Assembly (NCBI GenBank): GCA_902615625.1
Contig: CACMPM010000005.1
Span: 1-64,000 of the forward strand
Direction of reading: 5' to 3'
DNA: 64,000 nt
Source of the DNA: an uncultured Alphaproteobacteria bacterium
Lineage (GTDB): Bacteria > Pseudomonadota > Alphaproteobacteria > HIMB59 > GCA-002718135
The notes beneath the pieces were generated by a model. The model was given only the letters and a program-made list of their open reading frames with translations, made no database searches and had not been told where the DNA came from. A program made the position numbers and the translations under genes. This document shows, piece by piece, positions 35,404-44,478 of this stretch; position 1 is the first letter of the stretch, and the number at the start of each line of letters is the position of its first letter.

Positions 35404-36891
35404 TTAGTTATTTGAAGCAAGACTTAAAAATGATAGTTTTTTTAAGCTTTCGTCATTCAAGTAATCTAAAGGTCTGACTGGATACTCTCCTGTAAAATAA
35501 TGATCAGTAAATTGAGGATTATCATTATCTCTCTCATCATAACCAAGAGCTTGATACAGACCATCTAATGATAAAAATTTTAATGATTTAGCTCCAATAT
35601 ATTTACACATTTCCTCTAAATTTTTGTTTGCAGCTAATAATTCTTCTTGGGTCGGAGTATCAACTCCATAAAAATCAGGATATTTAATTGCAGGTGAAGC
35701 AATACGCATATGGACTTCTTTTGCGCCAAAATCATAAAGCATTTTTATTATCTTAGTGGATGTTGTTCCTCGAACCAATGAGTCGTCAATTAAAACAACT
35801 TTCTTTTTTTTAATAGAACTTTGGTTAGGATTTAGTTTTAACTTTACACCTAAACTTCTAATTTGCTGAGTTGGCTCAATAAATGTCCTCCCCACATAAT
35901 GATTTCGTATTAATCCTAACTCAAAAGGAATACCAGACTCTTGACTAAAACCAAGCGCAGCAGGAACACCTGAGTCTGGAACTGGTACGACTACATCAGG
36001 TTTTATTTCGGTTTCTTTTGCTAAGTATGTACCTAAATTTTTTCTATATTCATAGGCGGTTTTATTTTTTAAAATACTATCTGGCCGCGAAAAATAAATA
36101 TATTCAAATATACATGGTTTGATTTGTTTTTTTGGAAAAGGTCTTCTACTTTCAACTTTATTATCTTTTATAACTACAACTTCTCCATTTTCAATTTCAC
36201 GGATAAATTTTGCACCTATAATGTCTAGCGCGCAAGTTTCAGAGGCAAGGATAAATGCATTTTTAAATTTACCTAAAACAAGTGGTCGAATACCTAATGG
36301 ATCTCTTGCACCAATCAACGTACCATTAGCAATAATTGATAAAGCATAACCACCTTGAATTTGCATTAAAGCATCAATAATTTTATTTAAAATATCTTTC
36401 TTTTTTGAACGAGCTACAAGCTGAACAATTGTTTCGGTATCTGATGTTGTTTGAAATATTGCACCTTCACGTACCATTTGCTCTCTTAAAAGTAGTGCAT
36501 TAGTTAAATTACCATTATGAGCAATACTAATAGCTCCACCATGAATGTCAGCATAAAAAGGTTGTATATTCCTTATTGTTTCACCGCCCGTTGTTGAATA
36601 GCGATTGTGTCCTATCGCAATTTTTCCCTTTAACTTGTCTAATGAGTGTTTTTTCGTAAAATTATCGCCAACCAATCCAAATTTTCTTTCTGAGTGATAT
36701 GAGTTGCCATCATAACTTACTATTCCACAACCTTCTTGACCACGATGTTGCAACGCATGCAAACCAAGAGCTGTTAAGGCAGCAGCATCCTTGGTTCCAC
36801 TAATTCCAAAAACTCCACACTCCTCATTAAATCTGGGAACATGAGATTGCCTTATCTCGAATTTTTTTAGGAAATTTTGCCGATTTTTCAT
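35404..36891 (-). CDS. purF: Amidophosphoribosyltransferase
   Basis: First committed enzyme of purine synthesis; moves ammonia from glutamine to PRPP. The Ntn glutaminase nucleophile is Cys25 in NEECGVFGISG, preceded by a 24-residue leader that should be a cleaved propeptide, as in the B. subtilis-type enzyme. The PRPP loop is VVLIDDSLVRGTTSTKI. Other blocks are IGHNRYSTTGG and PVPDSGVPAALGFSQESG. The length of 495 residues is normal. It is separated by one base from purN, which points to a single minus-strand transcript. Confidence 0.97.
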   Translation of the reverse strand: MKNRQNFLKKFEIRQSHVPRFNEECGVFGISGTKDAAALTALGLHALQHRGQEGCGIVSYDGNSYHSERKFGLVGDNFTKKHSLDKLKGKIAIGHNRYSTTGGETIRNIQPFYADIHGGAISIAHNGNLTNALLLREQMVREGAIFQTTSDTETIVQLVARSKKKDILNKIIDALMQIQGGYALSIIANGTLIGARDPLGIRPLVLGKFKNAFILASETCALDIIGAKFIREIENGEVVVIKDNKVESRRPFPKKQIKPCIFEYIYFSRPDSILKNKTAYEYRKNLGTYLAKETEIKPDVVVPVPDSGVPAALGFSQESGIPFELGLIRNHYVGRTFIEPTQQIRSLGVKLKLNPNQSSIKKKKVVLIDDSLVRGTTSTKIIKMLYDFGAKEVHMRIASPAIKYPDFYGVDTPTQEELLAANKNLEEMCKYIGAKSLKFLSLDGLYQALGYDERDNDNPQFTDHYFTGEYPVRPLDYLNDESLKKLSFLSLASNN

Positions 36892-36892
36892 C

Positions 36893-37462
36893 TTACTGTT
36901 GTCTTGTTAAAAGTGTTTTTGCAACCATCTGTAATGCTCTTGGATAAACCTTATGCTCTTCTATCAATATTTTCTTTGAGAGTGATTCGGTATTATCTTT
37001 CTTCAAAATCTTTACTTTTTTTTGCAAAATAATCTTTCCAGAGTCAATTTTAGCGCTTACGTAATGAACACTACAACCAGAATAGCTCGCTTTAGCCTTT
37101 ATGGCCTGATCCTGAGCATTTAAGCCTTTGAAAGCTGGAAGATAAGATGGATGAATATTGATTAATCGCGATCGCCACTGCCTGACAAATTTTGAGTCTA
37201 AAACTTGCATAAAACCAGCTAAACAAATGATATCTATATTTTTTAGATACATCATGACTTTGCTTTCGAAATTTTTTCTTGGAATAAAATGTATGAATGG
37301 AATTTTATTTTTTTTGGCAATAGTTAAACCTTTTGCTTTGGAATTATTAGAGATGACTAATTGAACCTCTACTAAACTTTGCTTTTTAAATGATGTTTGT
37401 ATTAGTGATTCTAAATTGGAACCTCTTCCCGATATGAAAATAGCAACTTGTAATTTTTTCAA
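36893..37462 (-). CDS. purN: Phosphoribosylglycinamide formyltransferase
   Basis: 10-formyl-THF-dependent GAR transformylase. Motifs are VAIFISGRGSNLESLIQ at the N-terminus, CLAGFMQVL, the catalytic INIHPSYLPAFKGLNAQ loop (Asn/His), and SGCSVHYVSAKIDSG with the essential Asp. At 189 residues it is typical. Its start overlaps the purM stop by four bases and its stop lies one base before the purF start. Confidence 0.95.
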   Translation of the reverse strand: MKKLQVAIFISGRGSNLESLIQTSFKKQSLVEVQLVISNNSKAKGLTIAKKNKIPFIHFIPRKNFESKVMMYLKNIDIICLAGFMQVLDSKFVRQWRSRLINIHPSYLPAFKGLNAQDQAIKAKASYSGCSVHYVSAKIDSGKIILQKKVKILKKDNTESLSKKILIEEHKVYPRALQMVAKTLLTRQQ

Positions 37463-38493
37463 CTAATTGTGCACCTTGATGATTTGTTAACTTCTATTTT
37501 CCCAATTTCAAAAATATCTAAATTTTCATCTTTTATTAATTGCTCAAATTCTTTGTAATTATTTTTTGAAATAGTCATTATCAAACCTAATCCACAATTA
37601 AAGGTCTTCAACATTTCTTCATCTGAAATGTTAGCTAAACTTTGAAACCATTGGAAAATTTCTTCATCACAAATAAATTTTTTATCAATCCTTGCTGATA
37701 AATTTTCAGAGAGCATTCTTGGTGCATTACCAATAATACCTCCGCCTGTTATATGCGAAATACCGTTGATAAGATTTGTTGTTAAAATTTTTTTTAAAAA
37801 AGGAAAATATAATTTTGTTGGAGCCATTAAGGCTGCTGCATTTGTTTCATAAGATGATTTAAATTCTGTTTCTTTATGTAGATCTATATTTTTATCTTTT
37901 AAAACTTTTCGAATGAGAGAATATCCATTTGAATGAAAGCCCGAAGATCTAATCCCATATAGAAGATCATCTTCTTTCATGACATCTCTTTTAGGTAGAA
38001 TTTTTTTTCTCTCTACTGCACCAACACAAAATCCAGCAAAATCAAAATCATCTTTTTTATAAAGCCCAGGCATCTCTGCTGTTTCACCACCAATAAGAGA
38101 GCAATTATTTATCTTGCAAGCTTCAGTGATGCTTTTCATAATTTTTAAAAAAGAATTTTTATCAATCTTCGAAGAAGCGTAGTAATCTAAAAAAAATAAT
38201 GGCTCTGCGCCGTGGCAAAGAATATCATTAAGGCACATACCAACGAGATCATGACCCAAACCATCTAAAATGTCAGTTTCAATCCCTAGTAATATTTTTG
38301 TCCCTATACCATCTGTTCCAGAGACCAATAAAGGATCATCATATCCACAATTTTTAAGATCAAAAATTCCACCAAATCCGCCAATTTTATCAAAATTTCC
38401 GTTTCTGTTTGTTGATTTACTTAGCTCAGAAATATCTTCAACAAGGGCATCTGTATTTTCTATATCAACACCTGCTTCTTTATATGTTGTCAT
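37459..38493 (-). CDS. purM: Phosphoribosylformylglycinamidine cyclo-ligase
   Basis: AIR synthetase; closes the imidazole ring using ATP. Diagnostic stretches are YKEAGVDIENTDALVEDI, VSGTDGIGTKILLG, LIGGETAEMPG and GISHITGGGIIGN. The length of 344 residues is standard. It is first in the minus-strand purM-N-F-D-C run and divergent from the fused purS-purL gene across 73 bases that hold an inverted repeat with two GANTC sites. Confidence 0.97.
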   Translation of the reverse strand: MTTYKEAGVDIENTDALVEDISELSKSTNRNGNFDKIGGFGGIFDLKNCGYDDPLLVSGTDGIGTKILLGIETDILDGLGHDLVGMCLNDILCHGAEPLFFLDYYASSKIDKNSFLKIMKSITEACKINNCSLIGGETAEMPGLYKKDDFDFAGFCVGAVERKKILPKRDVMKEDDLLYGIRSSGFHSNGYSLIRKVLKDKNIDLHKETEFKSSYETNAAALMAPTKLYFPFLKKILTTNLINGISHITGGGIIGNAPRMLSENLSARIDKKFICDEEIFQWFQSLANISDEEMLKTFNCGLGLIMTISKNNYKEFEQLIKDENLDIFEIGKIEVNKSSRCTIS

Positions 38494-38509
38494 ATTTAAT
38501 TAGTTTTAA

Positions 38510-38559
38510 ACGAATCGTTAACGAGTAAACTATTAATATAGTAAATTAAGTTGATTCGT
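38510..38559. promoter_or_regulatory. Divergent purM / purSL control region with ACGAATC...GATTCGT inverted repeat
   Basis: Perfect 7-bp arms ACGAATC (38510-38516) and GATTCGT (38553-38559) are separated by 36 bases and lie wholly inside the divergent promoter gap. Each arm contains a GANTC site. They could be half-sites of an operator shared by both purine transcripts or points of CcrM input. No known purine-repressor consensus or riboswitch is recognised. Confidence 0.4.
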
Positions 38560-38566
38560 ACTCATA

Positions 38567-41497
38567 ATGACAAATACAATTCAAATTCTCTCCATCGAGA
38601 AGACAGGGAAAGAAAGTTCACTACAAAAAGAACATAATAATAAATCTATCAAAATTATAGATGGATATTTCTTTTCGACAAATCTTGATGATCAAAAGTT
38701 TACTAAAATAAGTAAACTGATTTCTAATGACGTTTCTCAAACAATATTAACAAAAGAAAATGTAAATAAGGTTTTATCTAGTTATAGTAATTTTAACTGG
38801 GTTGTAGAAATAAAATTTTTACCAGGTGTAACCGATAATATTGCTACAACTGTAAAAGAGATAATCAAAGATAATCTTAAAAGTAGTTTTAAAAGCTTTG
38901 AGCTTGGTTCAACAAAAATTATTTTAATAAAAGGAAGAAAAGAAGATATTACCAAAATATCTAAAAATGAAGCAAATCCCTTAATTCAAACAATAAATAT
39001 TTATCCATTTAAAAAATATTTAAATAATTTTAAAAAAGATCAATTTAAAATAGAAAAAGTAAAATTACCGAAAAAAAAATATAGTAAAAAAGAAATTAAT
39101 TTAGATATTTCTGATTATCAACTCAGTCTTATTGGTAAACTTGGTATTGAAGAAAATGATAAATCTAGAAGAGGAACACTTGGCTTAGATCTAGAATCTT
39201 TAAAAGCTATAAGAAATTATTTTTCCACCATAAAACGTAAACCAACAGATGTAGAAATTGAAACATTAGCACAGACGTGGTCCGAGCACTGTAAACACAA
39301 AATATTTTCAGCTAAGATTGATGACATTCACGAAGGTATATTTAAAAAATATATTAAAGGTGCGACTGAAAAAATTATTCAATTAAGAAAAGATAATTTT
39401 TGTGTTTCTCTTTTTACGGATAATGCCGGTGGAATAGAATTTAATAAAGATTGGATTATTTGTCATAAAGTTGAAACACATAATACACCTTCAGCCTTAG
39501 ATCCATTTGGCGGTGCAATCACAGGAATTGTTGGTGTTAATAGGGATTGTCTTGGATTTGGAAAAGGGGCAAAACCCATAGCAAATACGTATGCATATTA
39601 TTTAGCAGACCCAAATAAAAATTATCAATTGTATCGACAAAAAAATAATAAGGATCCAATGCTTCCAGCAAATTTTATTGCGAAGGGTATTATAAGCGGT
39701 GTTAGAGTTGGAGGAAATTGTTCAGGTATTCCTACCCCTCAAGGTAATGTGTATTTTGATGATCGGTTTGCGGGAAAGCCTCTTGTATTTTGTGGAACTG
39801 TGGGGATTATTCCAAAAAAAATAAAAGGAAAATTATCACATAAGAAGAAAGCTAATCCAGGAGATATAATACTAATGGCTGGAGGTAGGGTTGGAAAAGA
39901 TGGTATTCACGGTGCAACATTTTCATCAGAGGAATTAGATCCTAATAGTCCAGTTTCTGCAGTACAAATTGGTGATCCGATAACACAAAAGAAAATGTCT
40001 GATGTCATCATTAGAGAATTGCGTGATGAAAATCTTTACTCAAGCATAACAGATAATGGGGCGGGAGGATTATCATCATCAATTGGAGAAATGGCAAAAG
40101 AGAGCGGTGGTTTTATAGTTAATCTTGAAAAGGTTCCCCTCAAATATAATGGTTTATATCCTTGGGAGATTTGGGTTTCTGAATCACAAGAAAGAATGAC
40201 ACTAGCAGTACCTCCAAAAAATGTAAAAAAAGTTACTAAGAGATTTAATGCAAGAGGTGTGGAAGCAACAATAATTGGTAAGTTTATTAAAAAAGAAAAA
40301 GCCATAGTAAAATACAATAAAACTGAAATTCTCAATTTAGATATGGAATTTCTTCATGAAGGTTATCCTAAATTAAATTTAAAAACATCTTTTCCAAAAA
40401 TTAAAAAAGAAAAGAAAAAAATAATTAAAAAAAGTTCCTTAATAGATAAATTACATAAACTTCTCTCTAGTCCAAATATTGTATCAAAAGAATTTATAGC
40501 CACACAATATGATCACGAAGTACAAGCAACCTCCATTATAAAACCATTACAAGGCGAAGGTAGAGTTTTTGGCAATGCAACTGCTATTAAACCTCTATTT
40601 GATGATGAAAAATCAATAGCTCTTTCTCAAGCTGCTTATCCTCAGTACGCCGAAACAAATCCTTATGATATGGCTGGTTGCTCTATTGATACAGCATTTA
40701 AAAATTTAATTGTAAGTGGTGCCAACTCAAAAAAAATTGCAATTCTTGATAACTTTTGTTGGTGTAGCTCCGATGAACCTGATCGCTTATATCAATTGAA
40801 AGAAGCGGCAAAAGCTTGTTATGATTATGCAGTTGCTTACCAAACACCTTTTATTTCAGGAAAAGATAGTATGTTTAATGATTTTAAAGGTTTTGATAAA
40901 ACTGGAAAATCAGTAAAAATTTCAATACCTCCAACATTGCTTATTTCTTCTATTGGAGTGGTAGATAAAATTTCACACTTAACCAAAATAACACCTGATG
41001 ATGGTGATATACTTTTAGTTTTAGGAAATACCCGTAATGAATTACAAGATAGTGTTTATTCCAAAATTATAGGTTATGAAAAATCACAAAATCCAGTTGT
41101 AAATAGCAAGGATGCACTTCGCACATATAGAAATTTTGAAAAAGCTAATAAACTTGGAATTATAAATTCTGCAATTGGAATAGATTTGGGTGGAATTGGA
41201 ATTGCAGTTACAAAGATGGCAATTGCTTCAAATAAAGGTTTAACTTTTGATTTAAAACTAAAAAATAAAATCTCAGTTAACCAATTTTTATTTTCTGAAA
41301 CACAAAGCAGAATTCTTGTTTCTCTTAAAAAAAATAAGTTACCCAATTTTAAAAAAATATTTAAAGCTTCTGATTATACAATTATTGGTAAATGTACGGG
41401 TTCAAATGTAATTGAGTTTAAAGATAACAAAAAAATTATGAGAGGTAAAATTTCAGATTTTGCTGAGTCATACAAACAAAATATTAAAGGGTTATGA
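38567..41497 (+). CDS. purL: Fused PurS-PurL, phosphoribosylformylglycinamidine synthase
   Basis: Synthetase part of FGAM synthase, which converts FGAR to FGAM with ammonia from PurQ. At 976 residues it is about 230 longer than ordinary small PurL. The N-terminal extension at about residues 70-155 holds a PurS-like segment (NWVVEIKFLPGVTDNIATTV), so it appears to be a PurS-PurL fusion. The PurL core begins with ETLAQTWSEHCKHKIFSAK and has HNTPSALDPFGGAITGIVG, GGRVGKDGIHGATFSSEEL and a second half with DMAGCSIDTAFKNLIVSGA. No separate purS is present. The gene leads the plus-strand pair with purQ (four-base overlap). Confidence 0.92.
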   Translation: MTNTIQILSIEKTGKESSLQKEHNNKSIKIIDGYFFSTNLDDQKFTKISKLISNDVSQTILTKENVNKVLSSYSNFNWVVEIKFLPGVTDNIATTVKEIIKDNLKSSFKSFELGSTKIILIKGRKEDITKISKNEANPLIQTINIYPFKKYLNNFKKDQFKIEKVKLPKKKYSKKEINLDISDYQLSLIGKLGIEENDKSRRGTLGLDLESLKAIRNYFSTIKRKPTDVEIETLAQTWSEHCKHKIFSAKIDDIHEGIFKKYIKGATEKIIQLRKDNFCVSLFTDNAGGIEFNKDWIICHKVETHNTPSALDPFGGAITGIVGVNRDCLGFGKGAKPIANTYAYYLADPNKNYQLYRQKNNKDPMLPANFIAKGIISGVRVGGNCSGIPTPQGNVYFDDRFAGKPLVFCGTVGIIPKKIKGKLSHKKKANPGDIILMAGGRVGKDGIHGATFSSEELDPNSPVSAVQIGDPITQKKMSDVIIRELRDENLYSSITDNGAGGLSSSIGEMAKESGGFIVNLEKVPLKYNGLYPWEIWVSESQERMTLAVPPKNVKKVTKRFNARGVEATIIGKFIKKEKAIVKYNKTEILNLDMEFLHEGYPKLNLKTSFPKIKKEKKKIIKKSSLIDKLHKLLSSPNIVSKEFIATQYDHEVQATSIIKPLQGEGRVFGNATAIKPLFDDEKSIALSQAAYPQYAETNPYDMAGCSIDTAFKNLIVSGANSKKIAILDNFCWCSSDEPDRLYQLKEAAKACYDYAVAYQTPFISGKDSMFNDFKGFDKTGKSVKISIPPTLLISSIGVVDKISHLTKITPDDGDILLVLGNTRNELQDSVYSKIIGYEKSQNPVVNSKDALRTYRNFEKANKLGIINSAIGIDLGGIGIAVTKMAIASNKGLTFDLKLKNKISVNQFLFSETQSRILVSLKKNKLPNFKKIFKASDYTIIGKCTGSNVIEFKDNKKIMRGKISDFAESYKQNIKGL

Positions 41498-42258
41498 ACG
41501 TATTAGTCCTGTCAGGTTATGGTATTAATTGTGAAAATGAAACACTACATGCATTTGAAGTAGTAGGATTTAAAGGAAAAATTATTCATATTAATGATCT
41601 GATTCAAAATCCTAAACAACTTAATAACTATCAAGTATTCGCTGTACCTGGTGGTTTTTCTTATGGTGATGATACAGGTTCAGGAAATGCAATGGCGAAA
41701 AAAATTATGACCAATTTATATGATCAACTAATAGATTTTTCATTAAAAGATAAATTAATCATAGGTATTTGTAATGGATGCCAAATATTAATTAATCTTG
41801 GATTAGTACCAAGCCTAAATAAAAAAGATCCAGAAGTAGCATTGATTGAAAATAAATCTGGTAGCTATGAGTGTCGATGGGTTGATGTAAAAGTAAGTAA
41901 TAATAAATCACCATGGCTAGAAAATATTAGTACGCTGAACTTGCCTGTTGCCCATCAAGAAGGGCAATTTATGATACCTATTAATTTACTAAAAAGTATC
42001 AAAGCTAATAACCTTATTGGTTTGCAATACATTGATCATCATAAAAAATTAGCAAAAGGTCAATTTCCTTTTAATCCGAATGGATCTAAAGATGATATCG
42101 CTGCGCTAACAAATCAAAATGGTAATGTTCTTGCAATGATGCCTCATCCTGAAAGAGCATTTTATCATTATCATATTCCCAATTGGCAAAGTAATACCTT
42201 AAAAAAATTTGGGGATGGATATAAAATTTTTATGAACGCAAAAAAATTCTTTGCATAA
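41494..42258 (+). CDS. purQ: FGAM synthase glutaminase subunit PurQ
   Basis: Class I glutamine amidotransferase that feeds ammonia to PurL. The nucleophile is Cys93 in IIGICNGCQILINLG. The oxyanion region is AVPGGFSYGDDTGSG, and the catalytic His/Glu pair is in MMPHPERAFYHYH. At 254 residues it is slightly longer than the usual PurQ. ATGA overlap with the purL fusion implies coupled synthesis of the complex. It ends one base from the convergent mutY. Confidence 0.95.
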   Translation: MNVLVLSGYGINCENETLHAFEVVGFKGKIIHINDLIQNPKQLNNYQVFAVPGGFSYGDDTGSGNAMAKKIMTNLYDQLIDFSLKDKLIIGICNGCQILINLGLVPSLNKKDPEVALIENKSGSYECRWVDVKVSNNKSPWLENISTLNLPVAHQEGQFMIPINLLKSIKANNLIGLQYIDHHKKLAKGQFPFNPNGSKDDIAALTNQNGNVLAMMPHPERAFYHYHIPNWQSNTLKKFGDGYKIFMNAKKFFA

Positions 42259-42259
42259 A

Positions 42260-43309
42260 TTATACGGCTATATCTACTATTTTTTTCATCACAGTTGGCA
42301 TTCTAGAGCTAGAATAAGAAGATTTCTTTATCCAATTACTTTTTGATAGTTTTGCTTTTTTAACATTGCCATAAAAAATTTCTGTTTCTAAATCAAAATG
42401 ACTAAATGAATATTCAAATGAGCCTTTAGATTGTAATTTTGTTTTTATTTTTTGTATATCTTGATCAGTGGTTAATAATTTCTTATTTTTAACCCAGACA
42501 TCATTTGGTACTTCAAGCATGGAAGCCAACATTCCTTTATTTGGTCTACTTCGCACAAGGATTTCATTTTTTTCATTCACAATTACATAAGCTCTTGTAT
42601 ACTTTATAGGCTTAGTAGTTTTCTTTTTTAGTTTTAAAGGAATTTTTTGCTGTAAATTTTTTTTATATGATTGGCAAAATTTATTAATTCCACAAATATT
42701 ACATTTAGGGTTTCTCGGAAGACAGATCTCTGATCCGTAATCCATAAAAGACTGAATTAAATTTGAAGAGTATTTATCCGAGATGAATTTTTTTCCCAAA
42801 TCTTTAAGTTTATTTTTGACTTTATTAATTGGTTTATCGATAGCATATAACCTCACCAAAATTCTCTCAATATTAGCATCAAGTGGCATAACTGGTTGAT
42901 TGAATCCTATTCCAAGAATTGCTTTTGCTGTGTAATCTCCAATACCAGGAAGTTGGATGAGTTCGTCATAAGTTTTTGGTATGTTATTTTTAAAATTTTT
43001 ATGAATTATTTTTGAAGACTTTAATAAATTTCTAGCTCTTGAATAATATCCAAGACCTGACCAGAACTTTAAAATATTTGGCTCTGAAGTTTGCGCTAAT
43101 TTATTTAGTGAAGGCCATTTTAAAATAAAATCATTAAATTTATTTTTTACTGTATTTACCGTTGTTTGTTGGAGCATATACTCACTCACAAACACAAAGT
43201 ATGGATCAGGTAAATTTAGATTGTTTTTCTTCCGCCATGGTAAATTTCTGGCATTTACAGAATACCATTGAAGCAAAAACTTTATTACTTGTGTTTCGTG
43301 TTTAAACAT
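42260..43309 (-). CDS. mutY: A/G-specific adenine glycosylase
   Basis: Removes adenine mispaired with 8-oxoguanine. The helix-hairpin-helix with catalytic Asp is ELIQLPGIGDYTAKAILG followed by MPLDANIERIL. The early FVSEYMLQQTTVNTV contains the catalytic Glu region. The iron-sulfur ligands are in the spacing C-x6-C-x2-C-x5-C (ICLPRNPKCNICGINKFC), and a NUDIX-like 8-oxoG domain closes the protein. Length 349. Divergent from the DciA-like gene; mutY-DUF721-dsbA-smc is a recurrent alphaproteobacterial order. Confidence 0.96.
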   Translation of the reverse strand: MFKHETQVIKFLLQWYSVNARNLPWRKKNNLNLPDPYFVFVSEYMLQQTTVNTVKNKFNDFILKWPSLNKLAQTSEPNILKFWSGLGYYSRARNLLKSSKIIHKNFKNNIPKTYDELIQLPGIGDYTAKAILGIGFNQPVMPLDANIERILVRLYAIDKPINKVKNKLKDLGKKFISDKYSSNLIQSFMDYGSEICLPRNPKCNICGINKFCQSYKKNLQQKIPLKLKKKTTKPIKYTRAYVIVNEKNEILVRSRPNKGMLASMLEVPNDVWVKNKKLLTTDQDIQKIKTKLQSKGSFEYSFSHFDLETEIFYGNVKKAKLSKSNWIKKSSYSSSRMPTVMKKIVDIAV

Positions 43310-43342
43310 ATTGCTTTCATATTTTGGTACTATAAATTATTT

Positions 43343-43864
43343 ATGCATATGGACAAAAAAAATATAAAGCAAAAAAGAACATTTGTTCCACAATCTATTG
43401 GCGATACTCTGAGGAAGGTTAATAGAAAATTTTCCTCTAAATATAATCGTACAGAATTTATAATTAACTCCAAATGGCCTGAAATTGCTGGTAGTTATTT
43501 TAAGGAATATTCAGAGCCATTAAATGTTTCAAGGGTGCGTGATTTTGAAAACGATGTAGGTGAGACAGTATATAAAAATTATCTAAATGTGAGTGTTGCC
43601 CCAGCCGCAGCCATTGAATTTCAACACTTTAAGGATACTATAATTGAAAAAATTAATACTTATTTTGGCTATAAAGCTATAATAGACTTGAGAATTCATC
43701 AAAATTACATACCTAAATATATTCATATGAAACAAAGTAAGAAAAAACAAATGGACAAAGAGGACATAGAATTTGTTAAGCAAAACGTTAAAGAATTTCA
43801 AAATTCCGATTTGAAAAAATCACTATTAAATTTAGGTAACAAAATTACAACTGAGGACAAATAA
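43343..43864 (+). CDS. DciA-like (DUF721) protein
   Basis: Small DUF721 protein; family member DciA loads the replicative helicase DnaB in bacteria without DnaC/DnaI. The domain spans about residues 15-110: PQSIGDTLRKVNRKFSSKYN, IINSKWPEIAGSYFKEYSEP, and LNVSVAPAAAIEFQHFKDTI. The helicase-loader role is inferred from the family. The track start at 43268 overlaps mutY and adds a hydrophobic stretch unlike the family; ATG 43343 or 43349 (MDKKNIKQ) is more likely. Its stop overlaps the DsbA-like start (TAATG). Confidence 0.75.
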   Translation: MHMDKKNIKQKRTFVPQSIGDTLRKVNRKFSSKYNRTEFIINSKWPEIAGSYFKEYSEPLNVSRVRDFENDVGETVYKNYLNVSVAPAAAIEFQHFKDTIIEKINTYFGYKAIIDLRIHQNYIPKYIHMKQSKKKQMDKEDIEFVKQNVKEFQNSDLKKSLLNLGNKITTEDK

Positions 43865-44475
43865 TGAAAATTAAAATTTTATTTATTTCTATTATACTTT
43901 CACTACTTTTTATTAATGCCAAAGCAGCTGAAAACTCAATACTAGACGTTAAAGATAGTGATTTTTACATTGGGGAAGAAAATGCCCCAATCACAATTAT
44001 AGGATATGAATCCATGTCTTGTAGTCACTGTGCAGATTTCCATAATAATACTCTAGAAAATTTAAAAAAAGAATTTATAGACACTGGTACAGTAAAGTTT
44101 GTTTTCCGTGATTTTCCCTTCAATTATCCTGCTCTTGCTGGAAGTATGATTTTAAGATGTGTTCCCGAAGATGTAAGATACGATTATATGAATGGGCTTT
44201 ATAAACTTCAAAATAGTTGGGTTAATAGAGATCATTCAAAAACAAGATCTGAGTTATACAAAATAATGCAAAGTGGTGGTATGCAGCAAGAGGACTTTGA
44301 TGCATGTTTAAGTAATGTTGAATTAGAGAATCAGTTGCTTGAGGGTGTAATGGAAGCTCAGAGAGAATATAAAATAGGTTCTACCCCTTCATTCATTATT
44401 AACGGAGTACTTTATTCTGGGAATAAAAACATAAAAGAGTTTAGACAAATCATAGATAAAATATTATCACAATAG
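43864..44475 (+). CDS. DsbA-family periplasmic thiol oxidoreductase
   Basis: Thioredoxin-fold protein with signal peptide (residues 1-21, ending KAAEN). The active-site CSHC is at Cys53-Cys56 in ESMSCSHCADFHN, then VKFVFRDFPFNYPAL. The cis-proline loop is IGSTPSFIINGVLYSG. At 203 residues it fits DsbA/DsbG-like disulfide enzymes (thioredoxin_4 type). Its likely role is disulfide formation or isomerisation in the periplasm, which would matter for cysteine-rich exports such as the protein at 9705. It sits between the DUF721 gene and smc, starting on the former's stop. Confidence 0.9.
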   Translation: MKIKILFISIILSLLFINAKAAENSILDVKDSDFYIGEENAPITIIGYESMSCSHCADFHNNTLENLKKEFIDTGTVKFVFRDFPFNYPALAGSMILRCVPEDVRYDYMNGLYKLQNSWVNRDHSKTRSELYKIMQSGGMQQEDFDACLSNVELENQLLEGVMEAQREYKIGSTPSFIINGVLYSGNKNIKEFRQIIDKILSQ

Positions 44476-44478
44476 TTG

